Below are positions 25,181 to 33,348 of a DNA stretch of 61,672 nucleotides, piece by piece; within the stretch, counting starts at the first letter, position 1, and each line of letters begins with the position of its first letter. The position numbers were made by a program, and so were the translations under genes. The notes beneath the pieces are model-generated. The model had not been told where the DNA came from. It searched no databases and was given only the letters and a program-made list of their open reading frames with translations. The DNA comes from Chthoniobacter flavus. GTDB taxonomy: Bacteria; Verrucomicrobiota; Verrucomicrobiia; Chthoniobacterales; JACTMZ01. Where the stretch lies: contig CAMDUL010000016.1 in NCBI GenBank assembly GCA_945878135.1, positions 1 to 61,672 of the forward strand, in the 5' to 3' direction.

Positions 25181-25885
25181 CTACCAGAACCCCCACTGGC
25201 CGGTCTGCAGGATGTAGAGGCCGAGGCCGAGATTGGTCACGGCGTGGGCCAGGACGCAGCAGGCGAGACTGCGGGTTTTCACGGCGAGCAGGTTGTAGAT
25301 GGCGCCGGTGAGGAGGGCGGGGATGAAATCGGGTCCGAAATGGGCCAGGCCGAACATGACGGTGACCACGCCGAAGGAGAACCAGGAGAACGTGCCGAAC
25401 GGGACTTTGGTGAAATCTTCTTTGATCAGGTAACGCAGGAGGAAGCCGCGCCAGAAAATTTCCTCGAGCAGGGGCACGACGATGACGAGCCGGACGAAAC
25501 GCAGGATGAGCGTTCCCCAATAAAGGGCGGCCGAACCGGCGAAGAGCCCCGGGTTGAATCCGTCGGTGCGGGGCTCGGCGCCAAGGAGCCATTGGGGCGA
25601 GATCCAGAGGGCGAGGACAACGAGGCCGGTGAGGACGGCGGTGATGACGTGCCATTCCGCGCCCCACTCGTAGGTTTTCCAGAACCAGACGAGCAGCGCG
25701 CCGCAGAGGATGGTCTGCAGCGGAAAGACCCAATATTTCGGTTCGGCCAGCCAGAGAGGGGCGTTTTCGGCCGGGGCAAAGGACTGCACAAGGGAGATAA
25801 GGGCCAGGCCGCCCATGAAAACGGCGAAGGGCAGCACGTAGGCCCAGAGGGCGCGGGAGTCCAAAGCGGGGCGGGGATCAGTCAT
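25181..25885 (-). CDS. CPBP/CAAX-type intramembrane metalloprotease
   Basis: 234 residues from the ATG at 25885 (MTDPRPALDS). About seven hydrophobic segments. The family motifs are LLEEIFWRGFLLRYL (EExxxR), FGLAHFGPDF and the C-terminal HAVTNLG, which form the intramembrane metal site. Overall layout resembles the CAAX-protease-related proteins that accompany PEP-CTERM/exosortase systems, and a PEP-CTERM protein is encoded at 56445-60167, but that link is inference. It is followed by nadE after about 100 bases of repeat-containing spacer. Confidence 0.85.
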   Translation of the reverse strand: MTDPRPALDSRALWAYVLPFAVFMGGLALISLVQSFAPAENAPLWLAEPKYWVFPLQTILCGALLVWFWKTYEWGAEWHVITAVLTGLVVLALWISPQWLLGAEPRTDGFNPGLFAGSAALYWGTLILRFVRLVIVVPLLEEIFWRGFLLRYLIKEDFTKVPFGTFSWFSFGVVTVMFGLAHFGPDFIPALLTGAIYNLLAVKTRSLACCVLAHAVTNLGLGLYILQTGQWGFW

Positions 25886-25952
25886 ACCAACCCCCTTGTG
25901 CCGCAAAACCGCCTTGACCGGCAAGCCTGCGCGGACAACCTATAGAGAGTCC

Positions 25953-26023
25953 GCGGGCATAGTTTAGTGGTAAAACTCCAGCCTTCCAAGCTGGCTATGA
26001 GGGTTCGATTCCCTCTGCCCGCT
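25953..26023 (+). tRNA. tRNA-Gly(TCC)
   Basis: 71 bases: acceptor GCGGGCA pairing with TGCCCGC, D arm AGTTTAGTGGTAAAACT, anticodon loop CTTCCAA giving TCC, T arm GAGGG-TTCGATT-CCCTC, discriminator T. CCA is not encoded. A TATAGA hexamer ends seven bases upstream. Confidence 0.97.
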
Positions 26024-26053
26024 CTCTCCCGGGCTGCGGGCGGGACTGACGCC

Positions 26054-26608
26054 ATGGACATCACCGCTTATCTCGACGAATACCGCCGGTTGTTGGAACA
26101 GCCGCAGTGGGCCGTGCTCATGGAACGTTTCAAGCAGCGTGTGCTCGAGGCCCGGGCGGGCGGCGGCAAGCTGATGCTGGCCGGCAACGGGGCCAGCGCG
26201 TCGATCGCCAGCCATCTGGCCACGGACTTCGCCAAGCAGGGCGGCGTGCGCGCCATGGCTTTCAACGATGCGAACCTCATTACCGCTCTGGGCAACGATT
26301 GCGGCTACGAGAACTGGATCGCGCGGGCGGTCGAGATCTACGCCGATCCGCACGACATCCTCGTGCTCATCAGCAGCAGCGGCCGCTCGCCCAATGTGGT
26401 CAACGCGGCGCGCGCCGCCGCGGATCGCGGGCTCTATGTCGCGGCTTTCACCGGCTTCGAGGCCGGCAACCCGCTGGGGGCCGCCGCGGACATCAACTTC
26501 TGGGTCGACAGCCGTGCCTACAACATCGTCGAGTGCACGCACATGATCCTGCTGGCCGGCATCGTCGATCTGCTGGTCGGACGTTCCGAATACGGGGTGG
26601 CGGATTAG
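26054..26608 (+). CDS. SIS-domain protein, phosphoheptose isomerase-like
   Basis: 184 residues, the length of GmhA (sedoheptulose-7-phosphate isomerase), the first enzyme of ADP-heptose synthesis. Sugar-phosphate loops are visible in AGNGASASIASHLATDFAK and ISSSGRSPNVVNAAR, and the C-terminal VECTHMILLAGIVDLLVG supplies the usual Glu/His segment. It could also be a DiaA-like or other SIS protein, but the context of a carbamoyltransferase and a glycosyltransferase favours surface-sugar metabolism. The next gene starts 25 bases downstream. Confidence 0.85.
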   Translation: MDITAYLDEYRRLLEQPQWAVLMERFKQRVLEARAGGGKLMLAGNGASASIASHLATDFAKQGGVRAMAFNDANLITALGNDCGYENWIARAVEIYADPHDILVLISSSGRSPNVVNAARAAADRGLYVAAFTGFEAGNPLGAAADINFWVDSRAYNIVECTHMILLAGIVDLLVGRSEYGVAD

Positions 26609-26633
26609 CCCGCCGGCCCTTTTCCCCCCGGCC

Positions 26634-28460
26634 GTGAATATCCTCGGTTTGTCCGCTTTCTATCACGACAGCGCCGCGGCGCTGGTGCGGGACGGGGAGA
26701 TCCTCGCCGCGGCCCAGGAGGAGCGGTTCACGCGCAAGAAGCACGACGAGCGCTTTCCGGAACATGCCCTCCGCTACTGCCTCGAGACGGCAGGCCTCCA
26801 AGCCTCCGACCTCGATGCGGTCATTTTTTACGAAAAGCCGCTGCTCAAGTTCGAACGTCTCCTCGAGACTTACCTGGCTTATGCGCCCCGCGGGCTGTTC
26901 TCTTTCTTCCGCGCCATGCCGCCGTGGTTGCAGCAGAAGCTGCACCTGCCGCGGGAAATCGACCGGGGGCTGGGCGGCGGATATGCCGGCCCGATTTATT
27001 TCTGCACGCACCACGAGGCGCACGCGGCCAGCGCGTTTTATCCCAGTCCGTTCGGCGAAGCGGCCATCCTCACCATGGATGGCGTGGGCGAGTGGGCCAC
27101 GACCAGCTGGGGCACCGGCCGCGGCAATGCGATCGAACTCCGCGGCGAGATCCGCTTCCCGCACTCGCTCGGCCTGCTTTACAGCGCGTTCACCTCTTAC
27201 TGCGGCTTCCGCGTCAACTCCGGGGAATACAAGCTCATGGGCCTCGCGCCCTACGGCGAACCGCGCTACGCCGGTCTCATCCGCCGTCACCTCATCGATC
27301 TCCGGGAAGACGGATCCTTCCGTCTTGATATGGCCTATTTCAACTACTGCCAGGGCCTCACCATGACCAACCGCCGCTTCCACCGCCTGTTCGGCGGACC
27401 GCCGCGCCGGCCGGACAGCGAGCCGACGCAGCGCGAGATGGACCTCGCGGCGAGCATCCAACTCGTCACGGAGGAAGCCATGCTCAACATCGCCCGGCAC
27501 GTGCACCGCGAGACCGGGCTGCCGGACCTTTGCCTGGCCGGCGGGGTGGCCCTCAATTGCGTCGGCAACGGGCGCATCCTGCGCGAAGGTCCTTTCGAGA
27601 ATATCTGGATCCAACCCGCCGCGGGCGATGCCGGCGGTGCGCTCGGTGCCGCGCTCTGGTGCTGGTATCACCAACTGGGAAATGCACGCACGCCGCAGCC
27701 GCGCGACAGCCAGCAAGGCTCGTATCTCGGCCCGGCCTTTTCCCCGGCGCAAGTCCGCGCGGAACTCGGGGCGCTGAATGCAGTCTGCGAGACATTCGCC
27801 ACGGAGGAGCAACTGGCGGACGCGATTGCTGCGGCCTTGGACGAAGGAAAAATCGTGGGCCACTTCGCCGGCCGTGCCGAATTCGGTCCGCGCGCCCTCG
27901 GCCACCGTTCGTTGCTCGGCGACCCGCGCCGTCCGGACATGCAGACGCGCATGAACACGGCGATCAAGTTCCGCGAGTCCTTCCGTCCGTTCGCCCCCGC
28001 GGTCCTCGAAGGCCGGCAATCCGATTATTTCGACCTGACCGCCGCGAGTCCTTACATGCTGCTCGTCGCGCCCGTGCGTGCCGACCGGCGCGGGCCGTCC
28101 GCGCCGGGGGAAGAGCGGCTCTCCGGCCTGGCCCGGCTGAAGGCGCTGCGCGGCGACTTGCCCGCGGTCACCCACGTCGACCACTCGGCGCGGGTGCAAA
28201 CGGTCGGCGCGGACCGTTCGCCGCGTTTCCATGCCATCCTCCGCGCCTTCGAGCGGCGGACCGGCTGCCCGGTGCTGGTCAACACGAGCTTCAACATCCG
28301 CGGCGAACCGGTCGTGCATACCCCGTCCGAGGCCTATCGCTGCTTCATGTTCACCGACATGGACGTGCTGGTCGTGGAGGACTGCCTGCTGCGCAAGGAG
28401 GCTCAACCGCCGCTGGAGGGGGCGGCGGCCTACCGCCGCCGGTTCGGGGCTGCCGACTGA
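26634..28460 (+). CDS. Carbamoyltransferase, NodU/CmcH family
   Basis: 608 residues with a GTG start at 26634 (MNILGLSAFYHDSAAALV). The N-terminal ASKHA-type domain has HHEAHAASAFYPSPF (metal/carbamoyl-adenylate His residues), ILTMDGVGEW and LAGGVALNCVGNGRIL. The C-terminal domain contains EFGPRALGHRSLLGDPR, NTAIKFRESFRPFAPAVLE and NTSFNIRGEPVVHTPSEA. Members carbamoylate hydroxyls of sugars or natural products using carbamoyl phosphate and ATP. Followed by DUF5989 and SxtJ-like genes, a known grouping, and by a glycosyltransferase, so the acceptor is probably a glycan or glycolipid. Confidence 0.95.
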   Translation: MNILGLSAFYHDSAAALVRDGEILAAAQEERFTRKKHDERFPEHALRYCLETAGLQASDLDAVIFYEKPLLKFERLLETYLAYAPRGLFSFFRAMPPWLQQKLHLPREIDRGLGGGYAGPIYFCTHHEAHAASAFYPSPFGEAAILTMDGVGEWATTSWGTGRGNAIELRGEIRFPHSLGLLYSAFTSYCGFRVNSGEYKLMGLAPYGEPRYAGLIRRHLIDLREDGSFRLDMAYFNYCQGLTMTNRRFHRLFGGPPRRPDSEPTQREMDLAASIQLVTEEAMLNIARHVHRETGLPDLCLAGGVALNCVGNGRILREGPFENIWIQPAAGDAGGALGAALWCWYHQLGNARTPQPRDSQQGSYLGPAFSPAQVRAELGALNAVCETFATEEQLADAIAAALDEGKIVGHFAGRAEFGPRALGHRSLLGDPRRPDMQTRMNTAIKFRESFRPFAPAVLEGRQSDYFDLTAASPYMLLVAPVRADRRGPSAPGEERLSGLARLKALRGDLPAVTHVDHSARVQTVGADRSPRFHAILRAFERRTGCPVLVNTSFNIRGEPVVHTPSEAYRCFMFTDMDVLVVEDCLLRKEAQPPLEGAAAYRRRFGAAD

Positions 28461-28512
28461 CCGGGCCGCGCCCCGCTTGCCAGCCGCGCACCTTCGCGGC
28501 AAGCTTGCGTCC

Positions 28513-28671
28513 ATGGCCCGTCGCCGTTCCTTCCTCGCCGAGCTGTTCGACTTCATCCTCGCGCACAAGGCGTGGTTGCTGGCGCCGATCATCCTTGTCC
28601 TCGTGCTGGCCGGCCTGCTCATCATCCTCGGCGGCACCAAGGCGGCCCCGTTCATCTACACGCTTTTCTGA
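28513..28671 (+). CDS. DUF5989 small membrane protein
   Basis: 52 residues (MARRRSFLAELFDFILAHKAW...). A basic/aromatic N-terminus is followed by one hydrophobic helix (about 20-42, LLAPIILVLVLAGLLIILGG) and a short tail ending PFIYTLF. This pattern is the DUF5989 family, typically located right after NodU-type carbamoyltransferases. It probably anchors or regulates the complex at the inner membrane. Confidence 0.85.
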   Translation: MARRRSFLAELFDFILAHKAWLLAPIILVLVLAGLLIILGGTKAAPFIYTLF

Positions 28672-28698
28672 CCGCGCCGCCGGCTGCGCCGCCCGACC

Positions 28699-29115
28699 AT
28701 GACCACCGTTTGGAAACCTTCGCCCCGGGAACTGCGCCAGTGGGCGCTGCTGACCGGCCCCGCGCTCGGCGTGGCCGGCGCGCTTTTTTACTTCGTCGAC
28801 TGGGGTGTTTTTGCCGCCGGCCGCAGCCTGGCCAAATTCTTCTGGGGCTTCGGCGCTTTTGCTTTCCTCACCGCCATCACGGGCACCCGTCTGGGTTTGC
28901 CCGCCTATTGGTTCTGGACGGCCGTGATCCGCGTGATCAGCGAGGTGATCACGCACCTCGTGCTGGCCGCGGTTTTTTTCGGCGTGGTCACGCCGCTGGC
29001 CCTCGCCGCGCGCCTCTGCGGGCGCGACCGTTTGCAATTGCGGAACGCCGGGCACGCCGCGGGATGGCATGCCATCGATCCGGAGCACCGTCATGATCCA
29101 CGCCGGACTTTTTGA
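28699..29115 (+). CDS. SxtJ-like membrane protein
   Basis: 138 residues with hydrophobic segments at about 16-36, 42-60 and 78-105. Its place after a carbamoyltransferase and DUF5989, its size, and the motif KFFWGFGAFAFLTAITGTR fit the SxtJ family named from saxitoxin clusters. The biochemical role of SxtJ is not established. The C-terminal 25 residues are soluble and His/Arg-rich. Confidence in the family is from context and topology more than from a motif. Confidence 0.7.
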   Translation: MTTVWKPSPRELRQWALLTGPALGVAGALFYFVDWGVFAAGRSLAKFFWGFGAFAFLTAITGTRLGLPAYWFWTAVIRVISEVITHLVLAAVFFGVVTPLALAARLCGRDRLQLRNAGHAAGWHAIDPEHRHDPRRTF

Positions 29116-29190
29116 ATCGTCGGCTCGTTGTGTTTTTTCCCGGCGCCGCTCCGGCGCCTCGGCCGTGCCGCGGATTGGGGGGATCGATCC

Positions 29191-30333
29191 ATGAAAGCGG
29201 TCATCGGGGCGGTTCTGGCGCGGTGTCCGCGGGCCTCCGCGGGCCACACCTGCGCGGTGATGAACTGGGTCAAGGCGCTCGAGTCGCTCGGGTGGGAAGT
29301 GTGGATCGCGGAACATCTTTCATCCTGCGAACTCGAACCGCCCGCCGCGGGGAGTGCGCGCAGTCCGCAGGAAGACTTCTGGCACGAGACGGCGGCCGAG
29401 TTCGGCTTGGCCGACCGCCAATGCCTGATCATCGACGGACAAAGCCCCGACCTCGCGGCTTTCCGCGATTTCTGCGCGGGGGCGGATTTGTTTTTGAATT
29501 ACTCGGGTCAATTCAAACGCCTCGACCTGCTCGGCGATCGCATCACCAAGGGCTATCTCGACGTCGATCCGGGCTTCACGCAACTGTGGGTCGAAACCTG
29601 CGGCACGGACATGAACTTCGCGGGGCACGATTTGTTTTTCACCGTCGGCTCGAACTTCCGATCGCCGAACCTGCGTTTGCCGCGCACCGGGCAGGATTGG
29701 ATCCCGCTCGTGCCGCCGGTCCCGGGCGTCCACTGGCGCGAACGCCTTGCCGCGGCGGGTGGGGCGGACGACCGCAAAGCGTGGACCACTGTCTCGCACT
29801 GGTATGGCTACAACGACCTCGTGTGGGAGGGGAAGACCTACGGCGGCAAACGCGACAGTTTGCATGCCTTGGCCGGTCTCCCGCACAGGAGTGGAGTGCC
29901 GTTTTGCATCGCCAGCGATTTGCAACCGGGATGGGAAGACTACGATGCCTATGTCAGCGGCGGATGGAACTTGATTTCCTCCGCGGACGTCTGCCGCGAT
30001 GTGGATTCCTATTTGCGCTTCATCGCCGGTTCGCGCGGCGAGATCGGCGTGGCCAAGGGCGGCTATGTCGTCTCGCGCGGCGGATGGATCAGCGATCGCA
30101 GCGTGATCTATCTCGCTCTGGGGAGACCTGTCGTTCTCCAAGACACCGGTTGGCCCGAAGTGGTGCCGCCGCGTCCCGGGTTGTTGCCGTTCGACGATGG
30201 GAACGACGCTGCGAAGCGGATCGCGGAAGCGGAGAAAAATTTGGACGCACAAAGTGCCGGCGCGCGCGAGTTGGCCGACACCGTTTTCAGTCCAGCCTCC
30301 GCTCTGGCCCCGGTCTTCGAGCGCCTGCGCTGA
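29191..30333 (+). CDS. Glycosyltransferase-like protein (GT-B type)
   Basis: 380 residues from the ATG at 29191 (MKAVIGAVLARCPRASAGH). An upstream in-frame start at 29128 gives a poor N-terminus and was not chosen. N-terminal half: nucleotide-like fold with TCAVMNWVKALESLGWEVWIAE. C-terminal half contains SADVCRDVDSYLRFIAGSRGEIGVAKGGYV, RGGWISDRSVIYLALGRPVVLQDTG and GLLPFDD, the donor-binding arrangement of a GT-B enzyme, where surveillance of S/D and E-like residues is as in related glycosyltransferases. Acceptor and donor unknown. It closes the carbamoyltransferase group, so it may add the sugar that is carbamoylated. Confidence 0.7.
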   Translation: MKAVIGAVLARCPRASAGHTCAVMNWVKALESLGWEVWIAEHLSSCELEPPAAGSARSPQEDFWHETAAEFGLADRQCLIIDGQSPDLAAFRDFCAGADLFLNYSGQFKRLDLLGDRITKGYLDVDPGFTQLWVETCGTDMNFAGHDLFFTVGSNFRSPNLRLPRTGQDWIPLVPPVPGVHWRERLAAAGGADDRKAWTTVSHWYGYNDLVWEGKTYGGKRDSLHALAGLPHRSGVPFCIASDLQPGWEDYDAYVSGGWNLISSADVCRDVDSYLRFIAGSRGEIGVAKGGYVVSRGGWISDRSVIYLALGRPVVLQDTGWPEVVPPRPGLLPFDDGNDAAKRIAEAEKNLDAQSAGARELADTVFSPASALAPVFERLR

Positions 30334-30340
30334 AAAAGAG

Positions 30341-30422
30341 TGCTCGGGAAGGGAGTCGAACCCTTACTCCTTACGGAACTGGATCCTAAGTCCAGCGCGT
30401 CTGCCAATTCCGCCACCCGAGC
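30341..30422 (-). tRNA. tRNA-Leu(TAG)
   Basis: 82 bases on the minus strand with a long variable arm, as class II tRNAs have. Acceptor GCTCGGG pairs with CCCGAGC, anticodon stem CTGGA/TCCAG encloses CTTAGGA, giving TAG; T arm AGGG-TTCGACT-CCCT; discriminator A. CCA is not encoded. Confidence 0.96.
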
Positions 30423-30528
30423 GAGTCTGGGTTTATTAGCATGGAGCTTTCGGGTCTTCCAGTCGTTGCCGAAAAGAGTCTGACGCCGGTCAAGAGTATC
30501 ATTGGTTGTCATATCTTGAAAATTCAGG

Positions 30529-30556
30529 TTGCGTGTTGCCGGTGGTCCGCTAGTTT
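30529..30556 (+). promoter_or_regulatory. Possible promoter TTGCGT-16-TAGTTT
   Basis: TTGCGT (30529-30534) and TAGTTT (30551-30556) with a 16-base spacer, 15 bases before the start codon of the secreted protein at 30572; the same geometry as the hisG promoter. Confidence 0.35.
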
Positions 30557-30571
30557 TGGCCGCTTTTACCC

Positions 30572-31258
30572 ATGCCTATCCGCTTTTCGCCCAAACCGGC
30601 GCGTGCCCTGCTCCTGATTGCTTTCTTCGGCTCTGTTTTCCTCGCGGCCTCGGCGGTCGTGTCCGAGGCGGTGCCTGCGCAACATGAAGGGTCCGAGCTT
30701 CCAACCTTGCTCGAGGCGCGGCAGATCGTGCAGGTCGACCGGCATGAGGAGGTCCGACCGGACGCCGCGGAGGTTTCCGGTTCGGCCCCCGAGGGTGCTC
30801 CGGGGGTCAAGGTGACCCGCACCCGCCGGCCTCGTCCGGGGTTTCTCGAGCTGCTTTTCGGCCGGGCCGTGCCCGAGAACCAGCCGGCGGAGATCGAAAT
30901 GGACGCGCGCATGCTCGAGGCGGCGGACTTGGCCCAGCGGGCCGCGCGTCGCTCGTCGATCAACCGTTGCTGGCGCTACGTCAAGCGCGCGCTCCAGGCG
31001 GCTGAAGTGGTGGATTGCTACCCGCAGACCGCCTTGGCCAAGCAGGCGGCGATCGAACTCCCCAAGCGCTACGGTTTCGCGCGCCTCGAGGTCGATGATC
31101 CTTTCGCGGCCCCGGTCGGGGCGGTGCTGGTCTACGGCGGTCGCGGGGCCGGTCACGTGGAAATCCGCACGGCAAAGGGATTCGTCAGCGACCACGCGTC
31201 GCCCAAGCCCTCGCCGCGTCCGTTGATCGGGGTTTTCGTCAAACCGCTCGAAGGCTGA
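30572..31258 (+). CDS. Secreted protein with NlpC/CHAP-like cysteine-peptidase region
   Basis: 228 residues. N-terminal hydrophobic stretch (about 13-32) indicates export. The middle (70-95) is basic and Pro-rich. The C-terminal 120 residues show INRCWRYVKRALQAA, then APVGAVLVYGGRGAGHVEIRTAKGFVSD, a Cys...His...Asp order reminiscent of CHAP or NlpC/P60 peptidoglycan hydrolases. If active it would cut or bind cell-wall peptides. Divergent from tRNA-Leu. The peptidase call rests on residue order only. Confidence 0.6.
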   Translation: MPIRFSPKPARALLLIAFFGSVFLAASAVVSEAVPAQHEGSELPTLLEARQIVQVDRHEEVRPDAAEVSGSAPEGAPGVKVTRTRRPRPGFLELLFGRAVPENQPAEIEMDARMLEAADLAQRAARRSSINRCWRYVKRALQAAEVVDCYPQTALAKQAAIELPKRYGFARLEVDDPFAAPVGAVLVYGGRGAGHVEIRTAKGFVSDHASPKPSPRPLIGVFVKPLEG

Positions 31259-31330
31259 CCGTCCCGCTCGCGGATTCCCGCTTGCGCCGGCCGCCATCGC
31301 GGTCTTTATTTCCGTCAAGCGCGGTTCCTC

Positions 31331-31756
31331 ATGAAAAAAATTCTGTTCTCGGCGTCGGTGCTCGCGGTTGTTGGCGCGGGCGAGGCTTGGTCCCAAGCGG
31401 TCTATTTCGGACAAGGTTGCACCCCCGCGCCGCGGCCGGCCTTTGCCGCGGCATGGAATGGCGGCGCGTGGCAGGTCGGCGCTTCGTGGGGCGGCGGATG
31501 GGGTGGCGGCTACGCGGCACCCGTCTACTGCGCCCCGGTGGTCCGTCCGGTGGTCGTGCCGGTCTGGACCGGCGGCTTCAATTGTTTTCCGGCACCGGTC
31601 ATCACTTCCTACGGGAGTTACGGGGAGCCGATCTACCGCAGCTCGTCCACGTTCGTCGGGCCCCGCCGCTACGGCGCTGCGCCGATCGTGGCGGATCCCG
31701 TCTTCCGTGCCTCCGCGCCGGTCTCTCCTGTCCGTGCGGTGACCGTGGCGAGGTGA
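31331..31756 (+). CDS. Secreted Gly/aromatic-rich protein of unknown function
   Basis: 141 residues: signal peptide MKKILFSASVLAVVGAGEAWSQ up to about residue 22, then a low-complexity mature part rich in Gly, Ala, Pro, Trp and Tyr (GASWGGGWGGGYAAPVYCAPVV). Three Cys residues (in GQGCTP, VYCAP, FNCFP) could form disulfides. No domain recognised. Such short proteins often sit in the cell envelope. It stands alone. Confidence 0.65.
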   Translation: MKKILFSASVLAVVGAGEAWSQAVYFGQGCTPAPRPAFAAAWNGGAWQVGASWGGGWGGGYAAPVYCAPVVRPVVVPVWTGGFNCFPAPVITSYGSYGEPIYRSSSTFVGPRRYGAAPIVADPVFRASAPVSPVRAVTVAR

Positions 31757-31759
31757 CGG

Positions 31760-31915
31760 TCAGTCGGTGCGCATGGCCTGACGCAGCACCGCGGCGAAAA
31801 AGAGCCGGACGTCGTCCGGCAAAGTGGCGCCGAAATTCCCGCGGCGTCCCTCGTGCTTGAGGATGATGTTTTGCGTGCAGCGTCCGCGCCGAGTGTCACG
31901 AGCGGAGCGGACGGC
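31760..31915 (-). pseudogene. In-frame 51-codon continuation after a TAG stop, no start codon
   Basis: After the TAG of the gene at 31916-32536 the same frame stays open for 51 codons to a TGA at 31760. The last two thirds read like real protein ([26 protein letters not shown], then [13 protein letters not shown]), with no ATG, GTG or TTG before it except an internal ATG near the end. Either it is the 3' end of a decayed or separate gene, or it is reached by stop read-through. No family recognised. Confidence 0.3.
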
Positions 31916-32536
31916 CTAAAGCTTGGCCTGCGCCCCGCCGCCCGCGGCGTGGCGGCGTTCCGCTTCCTTGACGATGGCGTCCACCGTGTTGGAGGCCTCT
32001 TTGAGGGCCTGGTTGCGCAAGCCGGCGACGAGTTTGGTCGCGGGTTCGACGTGGTTGGCGTAGCAGATGACGGAGGTCTCGCCGTGCGGTTCGACGCGCA
32101 GTTTGCCGACGGCCGATTTGGCGAAGAGGGATTCGAGCAGGTTCCAATGCACGGTGTAGCCCTGGGGGGTTTTTTCGTAGCGGTTGCGCACGAGGTAATT
32201 GATGGTGAAGAGCACGGGAAGCTTCACCGTGTAGCGGACGTCCTTGGTGTTGCCGTCGGGCTGGTTTTCGACCACGGCCGATTTGAGGTTGTGGATGAAG
32301 CTGTCGGCATTCTCGTAGTCGAGGAACAGGTCGGTCACGCCCTGCGGGGTGGCGTTGACTTTGCGGTAGATGCGGACTTCGGGCCAGGTGGCGCCGGGTT
32401 TGTCGATGGCGATGAGGACATTGCCGCCCGACTGGAGTTTGGCCCGGTCTTGGGCGCTCAATTCGTTGACTATGGAAGCCGGGCAGGTGGCAGCCAGGGC
32501 GAGGGCGGCGAGGAGCAAGGCGGGCGATTTGCGCAT
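31916..32536 (-). CDS. Exported SRPBCC/START-like protein
   Basis: 206 residues from the ATG at 32536 ([21 protein letters not shown]), which begins a clean signal peptide; the upstream ATG at 32572 would put 12 residues before it. The mature region has the helix-grip pattern of SRPBCC proteins: [71 protein letters not shown] and a long C-terminal helix ending in a Lys/Arg and Gly-rich tail. It probably binds a hydrophobic ligand in the periplasm. Divergent from trmD with about 80 bases between. Confidence 0.72.
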   Translation of the reverse strand: MRKSPALLLAALALAATCPASIVNELSAQDRAKLQSGGNVLIAIDKPGATWPEVRIYRKVNATPQGVTDLFLDYENADSFIHNLKSAVVENQPDGNTKDVRYTVKLPVLFTINYLVRNRYEKTPQGYTVHWNLLESLFAKSAVGKLRVEPHGETSVICYANHVEPATKLVAGLRNQALKEASNTVDAIVKEAERRHAAGGGAQAKL

Positions 32537-32617
32537 GGCAGTATAGACAGGGGCGGGCGGTTTTTCGTTCATTCAGCAATCTGGTTGCCCGATCAGAGCC
32601 GTGTTAGCAAGAAGTCC

Positions 32618-33289
32618 GTGCAAATCGACATCCTCACCCTCTTTCCCGCCATGGGCGAGGGGATCCTCGGCGAAAGCATGCTCCGGATCGCCCGCGAAAA
32701 AGGGCTGGCCGACATCCGCCTGCGCAATTTGCGTGACTGGGCCCCGGGCAAGCACCGGGTGACCGACGAACCGCCCTACGGCGGGGGCGCCGGCATGGTG
32801 CTCAAGGTCGAACCGATCGCCAAGGCACTCGACGAACTGCGCGGTCCGGAGTCACGCGTCATTTTGCTCTCGGCCCAAGGCGCGCGCTTCGACCAGGCCG
32901 CCGCCCGGAGACTCTCGGGGGAAAAACACCTCATCATGCTGTCCGGACACTACGAGGGCGTGGATCAACGCGTGGCCGACCACCTCGTCGACGAGGAAAT
33001 TTCCCTCGGCGATTACGTCCTGACCAACGGCACGCTGTCCGCGCTCGTCGTGGCCGATGCGGTCGTGCGCCTCCTTCCCGGGGTCCTCGGCGACGAGCAG
33101 TCGGCGGCGGACGAATCGTTTTCCCACGGGCTCCTCGAATATCCGCACTACACGCGGCCTGCGGAATTCCGGGGCTGGAAAGTGCCCGATATTTTGCTCT
33201 CCGGAAACCACGCCGCCATCGAGGCTTGGCGGCGCGAGCAGGCGCGCGCGCGCACGCACCAGCGGCGCCCGGATCTCTGGAATCCGTGA
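32618..33289 (+). CDS. trmD: tRNA (guanine-N1)-methyltransferase
   Basis: 223 residues from a GTG at 32618 ([15 protein letters not shown]). SPOUT enzyme that makes m1G37 in tRNAs and prevents frameshifting. The deep-knot SAM site is clear: [23 protein letters not shown] and [17 protein letters not shown], and the N-terminal [12 protein letters not shown]. The C-terminal helical domain is present ([21 protein letters not shown]). In most bacteria trmD is with rpsP, rimM and rplS; here it is alone. Confidence 0.96.
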   Translation: MQIDILTLFPAMGEGILGESMLRIAREKGLADIRLRNLRDWAPGKHRVTDEPPYGGGAGMVLKVEPIAKALDELRGPESRVILLSAQGARFDQAAARRLSGEKHLIMLSGHYEGVDQRVADHLVDEEISLGDYVLTNGTLSALVVADAVVRLLPGVLGDEQSAADESFSHGLLEYPHYTRPAEFRGWKVPDILLSGNHAAIEAWRREQARARTHQRRPDLWNP

Positions 33290-33348
33290 CACGCGCCGGC
33301 ATCCGTGTAATTTGATACGGACGTTTAATCTTCGGTCTCCGATTCTCC

